DNA from: Aurifilum marmelostoma
Taxonomy: Eukaryota; Ascomycota; Sordariomycetes; Diaporthales; Cryphonectriaceae
Direction of reading: 5' to 3'
Length of the DNA stretch: 64,000 bases
NCBI GenBank assembly: GCA_027559495.1
Contig: JAMXSV010000019.1
Coordinates: forward strand, 124,001-188,000
In this document: piece by piece, positions 10,860-21,792 of the stretch
Layout: each line of letters starts with the position of its first letter
How positions within the stretch are numbered: the stretch's first letter is position 1
The notes under the pieces: generated by a model
What the model was told of the DNA's origin: nothing
Database searches by the model: none
What the model saw: the letters and a program-made list of their open reading frames with translations, nothing else
Position numbers and translations under genes: made by a program

Positions 10860-13443
10860 TCAAGGTTAGCAAGTGACTATGAACTATGACTCAGCAGCAG
10901 ATTATACAACCACAGAAGCTCCAAGGCCGCTTGTCCGGCTGTGGTCGCTGCCTGGGCACTCACCTGATATGCATTACCTGCTTAAATTCAAATCAACAGC
11001 GCAGTTTGTCAACAAGAAAAAAAAAGGACCATACGTGAATCATGTGTGGACTCCTGCATTTCATCACTCCCTGCCGACGGATCTCTCCTAAGGAGGACGA
11101 ATAGAGTCTCGGAATCCCGTGCCTCGGAATCCTGGCTTAGACTTGGAAATTTTGTAAGATGGAGGCATTGCGAGCCTTTGTGAGATCATCGTGGTTGCTT
11201 TTCACTCTCACTGGATTCTCCTGCAGGCCCAGGTGGTTACATGGCGATACCGGCGTGAACCCTGTTTCTTGGTCTGCTTTGCAGCGACAAGGCCTTTATT
11301 AGTCGGTGACCTTGGTGTGATGCAGACTTGGGGTCCGCAAATAATGGGAAGGTTAGGTCAACTGATGTGCTGGTCGATCTCGTTGGTCTATTAAGGCTCC
11401 CTCGAGTTCCTAGAGTCCTCGGCCACGGCCCCGGGAGACTCGGGAGTCTTCGAGAGTATCTGAACGCCGAGGACAGGTTTCGAAAGAGCGAAGAACATTC
11501 AGAGTGAGTATGCCAGGATCTATGGCAGATTTTGTATGCTGGGGCCAGACAGGCGGGGATAAGGCTGGATGGACCGGATATCGGGGAGATAACGAAAGAG
11601 GAATACAGGGAGTGACAAAGGCAGATATCAAGAGAGTCGTAGAGCATGGCTCCGCTATAGAGAGCATGACATTTCTCTGCTTACATGCAAGGCTGAGCTC
11701 AGCCCATGAATGTTGGCAGAGTGCAGGAAAGGTCAAATGATGTAATAATATGTGTGCACGACAAGATTAAATAACCACCTGGACACGGCTCGATGCGATA
11801 CGGCCCAAATAGCTACTGTGGTACAAAATTTTGAGGCAGTGTCCTGGACCACGGAGCTTGCATGCGCCGTGATAAGCGCCGACCCCGATGATCTACACGG
11901 CAATTTGTTAGAAAACGGCTGCTGCTGACAATTGGGCAAGGACAGGGCATGGTGATATACGCCAAGGCAGCCTGAAAAACAATGATGGCCTTTCCTAGGC
12001 GATCAAAGTATAGGAACAAAGGAGTCTTGCAAGTTTTGAGGTGGATTTCTCGTAGGCCCTGAGATCTACTGATAAGCCAGAGCAAAGGAACTCGAGGGTG
12101 TGCGAGTGGGGTGGGAACAAGGTGGGTTTCAACTTTTGACGTTCCACCTGTAGTGGTATTTTCGGGATGCGAGATCCAGCCACAAGACGTCGACAACCCG
12201 TTCGCAGCACAGCGCGCGCGCACACACACACACACACATATTCATACACTGCAGCTCCGTTCAGAACGGGTTGCATCGACTTGAAATGAGAACCTGCGCT
12301 GATTCTCACCAAACCTTCCTCACGTCGACGCCTCATCTCTGAGAGGAAACGAGGCGGATGATCAGCGCAAAGATAGATACATTTCCTTTAAGCCAACACA
12401 AAGAAATGATGTGTCTGCACGAGTCGTCACAGGCACGCCGCAGGTCGGCACTTCCACATCTCAAGGTCCGACGTATGGGGCAGGTGGTTAAGCCCCATCC
12501 AATAGTCTCTCGGCCTGCTGCCCAGGGGGTCCTCTCGCGATGCGACGCCCTTGCTGCAGGAGTGATTTCATTCTTCTTCACTTCCGTCTCTGCGCCGCCA
12601 GACCTTGCCTCGCTCGAACCAATTGTGAAAGACCTTGTCCAATGGAGAGCGGACTATGACGATGTTCTGCGACAAATTTCAAAGTCTCCGACGGATGCTA
12701 CGTCCCCAGGTGGGAGGCTGCATGTTTCTGAGTTGCAACGGAGCCCAAAACTGCGCATCAGATGTCAACAACTGGGTGTGATCTCACAGGCCAAAGTTAT
12801 GGAGTGCTTAGAAGTTTACCTTGACGGTACCTTACTCACAAGATCAGGCTAAGCTCTACTGAGAATATTGTCCTTGCGCAGCCCTTGTGGCTTGCGTGGA
12901 TGCGCTGGTTCAAGAAGCAGATCCTCCGGTGCACTGCCATTAATCCCAATGCGAGAACGGCCGACCCGACCATGCCTGCACACCGGCAGATCGGGGGGTA
13001 TATACATGCAGATTCGTCCACGTCTTGTTGGGTCTAGGCGTCGCGCTCCTCTCTTTATGACTTTTTCTCTCGCATATGCATGAAAATCAATAATCCTCTG
13101 GGATTTCAGTCTTTGAATTTTGATCCCACATCCTGACCTACTCCCCCGTCTTGCATTCTCATAACACCTGGAGGTCATCGCGCTGCACATCTCATCCTCA
13201 TTGGCAGTGCCCTGACTTGACTTCCACATTAGTCAATCGACCACCCAATCCTCCGACTGTTTCATCAATATATCGAGAGCGATAAGAAGACACGAAATAA
13301 GGGGATAGAAGCCAAGAAGCGCAAGGCATTGTCCTCTGGCTCTCGAGGGGCATTTGTGTCTCTCAAGCCACGTACTTGACGGATCATCACCGACGGGAAG
13401 TCAAAGAAAAAACATTAACTTCGCGGAACAGGGCGCTTCAATC
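10860..13443. other. Long intergenic stretch with no supported gene
   Basis: 2.6 kb. The longest frame is 12358-12852 (+, 164 codons), whose last 90 residues look mildly protein-like but match nothing I know. The stretch holds a CG/CA microsatellite near 12212-12238. The final few hundred bases, including TATATA-like sequence near 12997 and 13269, are probably promoter and leader of the DUF300 gene. Confidence 0.45.
12212..12238 (+). repeat. Alternating CG then CA dinucleotide tract
   Basis: About four CG units are followed by nine CA units. Alternating purine-pyrimidine DNA of this kind favours Z-DNA and mutates in length. Confidence 0.9.
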
Positions 13444-15063
13444 ATGGCTTCGACGTTGCATGACGTCTTCTCTCGGGGGCTGTTCAGTCACAAGAGCAGC
13501 AGTTCGTCGAGCTCGTCATCAAACCATACCTGCTCGCTACCAAATCCGCTCTTAGAAAGTAGGCTTTTGCACCCGCTATCCGCGCATTATAAAACACAAC
13601 AGCACGATAATCCTGCAGGATACTGATACAGAGCTCTCTACAGCGCCCACCGACCCGATTGCCGGAGGTTATACCTGGCATCAGTTGGGGACGATCATCT
13701 CCGCCGCGGCAGCCGGCTTCTCGATCCTCTCGATACTCCTCTTGATGTTTCGCCATGCGACGCATCTTTCGAAGCCCAACGAGCAGCTCAAGATCCTGCG
13801 CATCTGCCTGTTGATACCCATAAATGCCCTTCTCAACCTGATTGGGCAGGTCGTCCCCGCGGCGTACTTCTACATCATTGTCTGGGCCGACATGATACAG
13901 GCGCTGGCGCTGGCCAACTTCTTCTTGCTGTTGCTGGAGTTTATCAGCCCGCATGAGAACCAGCGCGATTTCTTCTTCAGTGGCCTACAGGTGCCATCTA
14001 AGAGAGGGAAGGCCCCAAAGAATGGACTGAAGTGGTACAGGAGGAGATGGTTCTGCGTGTTCCAATACCCAGTGGTTCAGCTGCTGGTCTCCATCGCGAC
14101 AGACGTCACCAACTCGCCAAAGATCAACATTTATTGTGCAAACAGCAACAAACCCTACTTTGGACACTTGTGGGTGAGTCATGGGATCCCTCTTTCTTCT
14201 CTCAAGACAAATAATTAGGAGAAGAATTGCGTCATTTGCGCCTGCTGGCTTGACAGCCTGAGAAAGCAGTACGCAATGGCTAGAGAAGCCTTCCGCCTCT
14301 CGCCGGGGGCTCCTCTATTCTTCTCTTTTTTCTGAGGCAGAGGCTAACTGCGCTGAAACAATTCAAGATCAACTTAATCCATATCCTGTCCCTCATCACG
14401 GCTGTCATGTCATGTCTCAAACTATACAAGTTATTGAAAGCCGAACTGTCGGGTCACAAGCCGCTGTCTAAATTGTTTGCGTTTAAGCTGATGGTCGGCT
14501 TGAATTTTCTTATGAACGTAAGCCTATTACCTCGAAGATGCGATCCCAGGTTTTTTCCCATTTACTGACGAATGTATTAGATCATCTTCTGGGTTCTAAA
14601 CGACATCAACCCATCACCTCTGGAGCCGACCAATACCATGAGCGAAGCAGACGCCGTCGCGGGCATTCCTGCCATCGTCAACTGCGTCATCATGGTACCC
14701 TTCTCCATCTTCTTCCACTACGCCTACGATGTGGGCCCATATATCATCGACCGGCACCACGTGGAGTCTGGGCGGAGCGAGTCACAGTATTTGCACTACC
14801 AAGGCGGTTTCCTGGGTATCCGCGCCTTCACGGGCATGCTCAACCCGAGCGAGCTGCTAGGTGCGATTGCGTTCGCGTTTAAGATGGGGCGCGGATCCAG
14901 CAACGGGAACAATATGAACGGCAGCTCGAGAGGGTTCGACCCTGTGGCAAGTTCGGAGAGCCGTGACCGGGGATACTCCCACGAGATGGGCCGACGGGAT
15001 CAGAGGAGGATGAATAAGTATGGACGTGGGGATCACTCTCGAAGGTATGAACACCGGCGTTGA
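13444..15063 (+). CDS. DUF300 / TMEM184 (organic solute transporter alpha-like) membrane protein
   Basis: Four exons: 13444-13558, about 13644-14173, 14368-14517 and 14581-15063, about 425 residues. Exon 2 encodes WHQLGTIISAAAAGFSILSI, then LLMFRHATHLSKPNEQLKI and ICLLIPINALLNLIGQVVP, the characteristic first half of the DUF300/Ost-alpha family; later exons supply MVGLNFLMN-IIFWVL and the final hydrophobic helices. About seven transmembrane segments are expected. Yeast and animal relatives sit in vacuolar, endosomal or plasma membranes; the substrate is not established. The N-terminus carries a long poly-serine run and the C-terminal tail (from about residue 370) is basic and rich in Gly, Asn, Ser and Arg. 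Exon 3 starts at an AAG acceptor after a CTAAC branch point, in phase. The exon 2 acceptor could be 13631 instead of 13643 (four residues difference). Confidence 0.88.
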
Positions 15064-15599
15064 TAGGTCATGATCTTGAGGGGGTGAGACAAGGTTGCTG
15101 GCATGCCCAGCAAGGGAGACTATATGAACACTCAGTCTATGTTGTCAGTGTTTTTGGCACAACCCGCACCTAGGTCGGATGAAAGAAATACTAGACAGCA
15201 TTAACTGACACAATTTTGAAAGTCAAAAGAATGTATTGTAATTAGATGGTCAAGCCTGGAGAGTTGTGGACTTGAAGATAACGATAATCAAAGGAAGATG
15301 AAGGCTGAGGAAAAGGAGAGAATTGATCTTGCGATCAAGGTCAAATATCTAACTTGATTTCTGAGCCAAGAGGGCCCAAAATAAATTGTATGCTTGATCT
15401 TTTTTTAGAAAAATCTTTTGGTAAAAAGAGTCAAGAGGTAGGGAATACTCTCATATCCCGTATTGTACGGCGACTCCAAACCAACCTGCAGCCTTCACCC
15501 TGAGTTCTGCTACACTATCATTAATGAATAGCCATCGCAACTATGAAATAGCGGTTTGTTTTCTCTTAAGGAGGAAGAAAATCAAGGCTTCATGCTCAA
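15064..15599. other. Intergenic, AT-rich, downstream of DUF300 gene
   Basis: Nothing gene-like is seen here. It should contain the 3' end of the DUF300 transcript. Confidence 0.5.
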
Positions 15600-18049
15600 T
15601 CTCACTCCTTCGTCACCACAACGTCTCTACACAGGCATTGCGGGCCGAGTGACCACATACTAACTGTCTCATGTTCATTTCTGGAGTCGATAGCCTGGAA
15701 ACAAGCCTCTGCTTCCTTCAAACCGTTTGCATCATAAGCTAGTCTCGCAAATACCGACATCCTTCTCATTAATGGCCCCGTGATCAAGAATGATATATGG
15801 TAGTCAGTGGTTAGGAAGAGTGTTGCTCTTTTGGTCGGCACGATTAGAGACAGTGGCAGTATTACGACTCTAGAACCATCAGCTTTGGTTCGAGCCAGGC
15901 GGTCGGCTGATGGCCGTGGGTCTACAGCAGAAACCAAAGGAAACTTCAGAACCAGGCCTAGAATCATTATATTCAATCATCACAAGCTAACGTATCAAGA
16001 TAATGGAATGACCGTAGAAGACATTGATATTAAGTTTTAAAACCTTGTAAAAGAAAGACTATGAGACTGGCATTTGAAGAGCACTTAAAACCTGACACTT
16101 TTACAATATGGTCAGACTGAGTTCGAGACGCCCTTCGTCCATTTCAACCAGATAGGTGCTAATTACAGGGAAACATACCCTTGTGTTCGATACCAATACG
16201 ACGATCCTCGTAAGCCTTATTCTTGATAACATGTCATAAGTCAAGGCAGCCATGCTACCGGTCTAAGTGAGAATGTCCAGTCGCAACTGGCACCCAAGGT
16301 TCCTGGGGACGCTGCCTATATGATCGGCCTATGTAATCGGAGGAGGGCTCGAAGACCTGGACAGGACATCCGCGCGATCGATAGGTGCATCGCGAACCGC
16401 GATATCGGTTTCACCTCTCGCACTCTAGTGCGAAGTCGGGTGATGTGAAAGCTCTGAGAAGTGAGCTCGAGAGCAGAGTACGCGTGCCGAGATGCCCGTA
16501 ATCGATATCACAGACTGAAAAGAGCTCAGGAAGGAACTTCGGGTCTGAGAAAAGTCTATAAGTTCTGTTCCCGGGCGCATATAGGCTACTCTGGCTCCGA
16601 AGGTGCGTTCAACTGGCTCGGTTCCTGACTTGATTATTGCATGTTGGCTGACATTGCCTTCCAATCAGGATGATGTCTTGCTTCATGTGATATACCAATG
16701 AAGAATGGATCACTAGCGTCAAGTCAAAAGCCATGAGCTCATACGCCCTGCACTTTGCATTAAATCTCTAGACTCTCTATCTTTGAAACATGAGCCTCTA
16801 TATGTGGCATCTTTAGAGGCTGAGTCTAGGTAGAACACCCGTGCCCATTATCAGAACTCGTTTGATGAAAGAGCAGGCTCTATTGGTCTAGGGATGCCGA
16901 TCGAGGGTGGCATAGCTGATGAGAACGTATAATGCTTTGATAGGCCACGTCGCTCTGGGAAAATCCATGTGTATTAGCCGAGAGGAATTCCATGCCCATC
17001 TTGTCATTCTTTTAGTCATGACCTTTCACTACCACCACAAGATCAAGAGCGGATTATCGGACAAAACGGCTGCGTCTATCTGCACTGAGGGCTTTAACAT
17101 CCAACATGCCCTCTACTCCCAGTGCTCTACCAATTGTTCATAATTGGAGGAAACACTCCTGAGCTCGGCTTTCCGCTCGTCCAATGATAATGACAGGAGT
17201 CATGGACCGCGCCACAGCACTAAGACAAGCCCCATCAGACGGGGGCTCCTGGCAAAATGGTGATGGCCCAGTTCTGGCACAATATTGTCAAGGTACTCGT
17301 AGTGGCTCTAGAGGACGCGGACGAGAGCCGGCACATACACACGTATGTAGTCGACTTTCAGATTACAATAGGCCCGAAGAACTACTATGAGACAGCCCTC
17401 GATTCGGCCTGACATTCAGGTCTTCACGTGGGATTGCTCGAAAACAAAGCCCAGGGCGAGATTGCCGAGGAGGCGGCCAAGAAAACTCGATTCAGGTGCT
17501 GTAATCACTAAAAATGTGTTCCAAACCAATCGTATCTACATCTCGATATAATTACTATGCAAGGGTCGGGCGATCAGCAAGCATACTAATATTTTTGTGC
17601 TCATTGAATGAAGAAGAGGTAAAGCCACCCTTGCCCCGTCTAGAAAAATCTGTTCTGCGCTTCTTGAGCCATTGCGTCTGTGCTCCGTCAATTTATTGTT
17701 GCCATGCTACGTTGATATTGCATCAACGCCCTCGTTGTTGGCGTCTTCCAAAGAGCAGTCACTTGTTGTGACGAATTATTGTATGACTTCAAACCCTGAC
17801 TCGACACTCCGATCAGCAGGTCAGCGGCGGTGGGCACGTGAGTACTGGACTGTTCAAGCCATCGACTCGGGTAATAAAACGTGGCTGCAGGCAAGATCAA
17901 CAGCGATGTGCCGGTGCTCCTCTTTGCCTTGAAGATCACTGCGGATTATCGGGCGGCACGAGCCGAAGGGAAAGGCTCTTCTTCTCATCAGGTACAAGCA
18001 AGTGGCAAGCCTGCCGAGAACCCTCAAGGCAATGACTTAAATCATGTAG
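15600..18049 (+). pseudogene. Decayed coding-like segment, family not recognised
   Basis: No intact gene is present, yet several stretches on the plus strand read like protein in shifting frames. Examples: 16116-16205 encodes GQTEFETPFVHFNQIGANY then RETYPCVRYQYDDPRKPYS before TGA TAA, and the same frame continues to about 16444 with ATGLSENVQSQLAPKVPGD. Near 17258-17390 one frame reads MAQFWHNIVKVLVVALED, then HIHTYVVDFQITIGPKNYYE, then a stop. Near 17892-18050 another reads GKINSDVPVLLFALKITADY and on to a TAG. Frame changes and stops separate them. This pattern suggests an old gene broken by point mutations and indels, but unrecognised introns could explain part of it. I do not recognise the family. 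Low confidence. Confidence 0.3.
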
Positions 18050-20077
18050 TATAGGGCCGATCAAGAGGATCCACATTCACGTCTGAAGATCAGGCGTCCA
18101 TAACAACCCCTGGGAACTTACCCCTGCTGCTTACGATCCGGGCAATTCTATGGACGAAGAAGGAGGGGGGGGGGGGGGCGATAAAAAGTCGACAGGGGAT
18201 TTCGTGGTCCGTGGAGGCCGTGAATCGACATGCAAGTAATTGATCCGAAGGAAGCGCCATGGCTTTTGACCTTTTCTTTTTTTCCTTACTTGTCCTGTTG
18301 GTTGGTGCGGGCTTACTTCCGTCGCACCATTTCAAATGGAGAAGGCATATATGTGGAAGAGGACGGTGCAGAGTCAAGGAACGCCCGTGAGAAGGGCCGT
18401 TTCACTTCTGTCACCTTTTTTTTTGTCTCTTTTTTCTTCCCTAATTTACCGTGTGGGCAAAGGCGACGACGACGACGTGTTCAGTCCACCAGTCATGTCT
18501 CTCAACTCAGTCCCCTCCCTGGCTTTGGCGGCGGCAGCAACCACCAGAAGAAGTGTTGTTTTCTCCGGCCGATGTTGTATTATCCCTGCCTGTCACACGC
18601 CATTGGACAAGGCACAAGGAACCCATGAGCCTGTCGTCCGCCCGCAAGCCCCAAGCCCACCACCACCCCCTGGCGCATGCTCTAGATCCCCAGGCACCGG
18701 ATGAGTTGCATTCGTCAACTGGGCTAACACTTGACATGTTCGTTTCAACCTTTCATTGGCGAGAAAGGGCCCTGCAGGTACAGCTGATGACTACCGGACC
18801 GATGCCCAATCTGGTCTCCCACGCGACCCACTTCAGACCAATACCATTCAACCTCCCCCTCTCCGTCTCTCTCCTTTTTGCCCCTGGTGATCCTATGTTG
18901 TGACAATTATCCCCTTGGGCTCTAGGTTCCTACGCCGTCCAGCTTCCCCTGCCCCACTCTTTTCTTTTCTGTCTTTTTCAAATTTCCCTTAGCAGCTACA
19001 ATCGGGCCTTTCCCCAGGCGCGAATGCATGTGTTTCTTGAGTTATGTATGGCACAAACTGTCATGTGCTAGCTCTCCATCCGGATGTTTCCTCCGTCTGG
19101 CGTCTATCTTATTCTTCTTTCCTAAAATTGTGAAATGAAACAGAGAGAAGGACCCTTACTCGCAAGAGTGTGGCTCTCCGTCGGTTGCTCGGTAAGAGAA
19201 TTCGTTCGCCTTCACGGCTAGGCGACAACGACTAAGGAGGTTACACCAATCTTGGTGCGTCTGTGGGTTGAGGGGGCTATCCCGAGGTACAAGGCACACT
19301 CATGCTTGTTTGCCTCCTCCTCCTGCTCCTCCTTTTCATCATTTTCTTCGTCCTTTTCCGCCTATTCGATGCCTATAGCTGCAGGCCACAAAGTGTGCAT
19401 TGACGCCGTCGGGATAATTTGCCTCTTTGTCATCGCCTTCGCCGCCACCAAGGCTGCCCTCCGAGAATTCTTATGTTTTCCCTACAGCCGAGGAGAGCGC
19501 CCGTCCCTTTCTAGGGCTTGCAAGCCAGAGGGATTCGTCCAATGATCTATTGATCCTTATGTTTCAAACATGACGCCAGCATATGATTCCGTATGCATCA
19601 CGCACCTAGACCACGGTGAGGCTCCACGTGTATCCACCCCCACAGCTTCCGCTTTGGTCGGTCAAGGTGGGGCCTTCTCGGACGAGAGAAAGAGAGGAGG
19701 AGGAGAATTTACCTATGGCGATTAAAGAAAAGAGGGACAAGGCTTGGATCTATAAAAAGCTGCGATGCCCTCGCGTCCAGTGCTCCATGTTTGCCCTTGG
19801 CTCTCCACGGCTCTTCAAGTCCTCCCTTCTAGGCATTTCCTGCCACTTCCACTCCTTGTGTTCTCGTTCTCCTCCTTGTGTTCGCTTCCAGGTCGAACCG
19901 CGACATTCCTTGTTCCTTTGATATTACCCTTGGTGTATATACAACAGAGAGCAAGGCTCCTTGTACACACAGACCGTTTTGGTCCTGGCCTTCACTTCAG
20001 CAGCTTTCAAAAATCCCAATCATTTTCTCTTCGCTTCTTTTTCGTTCTGGAAGTGTTGATTCACTGTTTACCCAACC
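18050..20077. other. Long upstream region of the GH16 gene, pyrimidine-rich
   Basis: About 2 kb without a supportable gene. From about 18.26 to 20.07 kb the plus strand has many CT-rich blocks (for example around 18410-18450, 18960-18990, 19310-19370 and 19815-19880), which create many open but uninformative Ser/Pro/Leu-rich frames. A G14 run lies at 18165-18178. Pyrimidine-rich stretches upstream of strongly expressed fungal genes are common; here they probably belong to the glucanase promoter and its leader. Confidence 0.45.
19751..19757 (+). promoter_or_regulatory. TATA box, GH16 gene
   Basis: TATAAAA in the context GATCTATAAAAAGCTGC. Transcription would begin near 19780-19800, giving a CT-rich leader of about 290 nt before the ATG at 20078. 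Confidence 0.55.
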
Positions 20078-21014
20078 ATGAGCCCCTCTGTCAGGAACAT
20101 TCTCGCGGCTTTGTCCCTTGCTGGGACCTTGCGCACTGTCGCAGCACAATACGACGCCCCGACCTACTCGGGCTATACTCTCCTCTGGACCGCCGACTTC
20201 TCTGGGAGTGCTGGATCATCGCCATCCACGTCAAACTGGAACATCATCACGGGCTACCTGGGCGTCAATGCCGAACTAGAGGTGTACAGCTCCTCTAACA
20301 GCAACCTGCAGCTCTCTGGCGGCAGCACTCTGCAGATTGCGCCGCAGTACTCAGGCAGCGAGTGGACCTCTGGCCGTATCGAGTCCGTCGACTCGTGGAC
20401 GCCTGCCTCGGGTGTCATCACGCGTGTCGAGGCCGAGATCGACTTTGGCACCAATGCCCAGTCCACCAAGCAGGGCTACTGGCCTGCCTTCTGGATGCTT
20501 CCCGAAAGCTACCGCACCGGAGCACAGACCTGGCCCGAATGTGGCGAGCTCGACATCCTCGAGATGGTCGACGGCGTCCTGACGGGCTACGGCACCGCGC
20601 ACTGCGGTACCGAGTGCAACGACGATGACGCCGACGAGGGCCTCCAGGGCAGCATCGACGTTGGCGACGACAACTGGCACACGTGGCGCCTCGAGTGGGA
20701 CCGCACCAGCGGCAACTGGGAGACCGAGACAATCACGTGGTACATGGATGGCACGGTGTTCCAGAGCCTCACTGGCAGCAGTTTTGACGAGAGCGTCTGG
20801 GACAACCTTGCACACCAGCCCTACTATGTCATCTTGAACATGGCCGTTGGTGGATCCTGGGTGAGCTTAATTCTACGCCTTTTCGTGCCGTGCTCCCTCA
20901 AATACTAATACTTTGTTTTCCTCCCCTTTCCAGCCCGGTGACCCAAACTCAGCAACCGTTGCTGGATTCGGAGCTATGATGGAGGTTGGTTACGTCGCCG
21001 TCTATCAGTCATAA
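20078..21014 (+). CDS. Secreted GH16 endo-beta-1,3(4)-glucanase
   Basis: Two exons, 20078-20860 and 20934-21014, joined across a 73-nt intron (GTGAGC donor, TACTAAT branch point, TTCCAG acceptor; phase 0), 287 residues. A signal peptide ends near AQYDAPTYSG. The catalytic signature of glycoside hydrolase family 16, ExDxxE, is E157-L-D159-I-L-E162, within WPECGELDILEMVDG. The region GYWPAFWMLPESY upstream and WHTWRLEWDR downstream are standard strands of the beta-jelly-roll. The short second exon supplies the final strand (MMEVGYVAVYQS). The enzyme should cleave mixed-linkage or beta-1,3-glucans such as laminarin, lichenan or the fungus's own wall glucan. No CBM or GPI-type tail is visible, so it should be freely secreted. 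Confidence 0.94.
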
Positions 21015-21110
21015 GCCTATATTATTCCCAGCAGGGGAAAAAGAAACTAGTGGCTGGTCTTCTTTACATTGGCCACAGTGCCAAAGGGGCCGAATGGGTT
21101 TTCTACTTGT

Positions 21111-21340
21111 TGTCCTTCATCTTCTCTTCGATCTCCTTCGCTCCAAGCATTTTATCAAATACCCCTTGAATCTTCGCTTCTTCAGGATCTGTCTTAAGCA
21201 CAAGATCTGAGTGAGGTCTGCCTATCCTGTATATAAATACCCAGGCAGACTCAACAATTTTTCCCTTCGCTTCGAAGACTGGCAGCAGCCAATCTTTTAC
21301 CACAAGAGCCCTTCGAATCACAAGGGTTGTATATACAGAG
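21111..21340 (-). other. Orphan exon-like open frame, function unknown
   Basis: An open frame on the minus strand ends near 21103 and reads IRRALVVKDWLLPVFEAKG, then FIYRIGRPHSDLVLKTDPEE, ending in KMLGAKEIEEKMKDNK. It is charged and protein-like but has no ATG at its start. A small ATG frame lies just upstream (starting near 21447, MATHKGSQRLQHSNTTVTG). It may be the last exon of a small gene or a relic. No family recognised. Confidence 0.2.
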
Positions 21341-21792
21341 TCAAAGACTCATGAACCAGTTGTCCATGTGCTGAAAATATCAACACCCGTGACCGTCGTA
21401 TTGGAATGTTGCAACCTTTGGGATCCTTTGTGTGTCGCCATCGCTATGGACGGAGACGAAAATAATAACGAGCTAGCCTGTTGCGGGCTCAGCACATGTA
21501 CATTTATCGATCCTTGGTCAGAAGTTCACCTTCGGGTGTGGACTGCCATTGTTAAAGTGAATAAAGAGTGACCGCCATGGATACTTGCTACCAGAAACCA
21601 ACACTAATACGCGGTAATTGGCCGTTTGCAAGGTCCGATTCGCTGTCCATCGGTACCAACTCATGCTACGTGCCATTCGTTAATGTCAATCGATATATTC
21701 GATTCACATTAAAGCCTCCGTCTACTATATCCTGGCTTTCTCATCACAAAGTAAGACCAACCAAAAGCAGGACCGAACCCGCTCAACAAGCA

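Noticed and set aside
11237..11647. 136-codon minus-strand frame
   Set aside because: Low-complexity Ser/Arg/Pro composition, no motif, no splice support, in an intergenic region.
12358..12852. 164-codon plus-strand frame in the transporter/DUF300 gap
   Set aside because: The tail looks somewhat protein-like, but the first half does not, and nothing else supports a gene; left as a remark in the intergenic entry.
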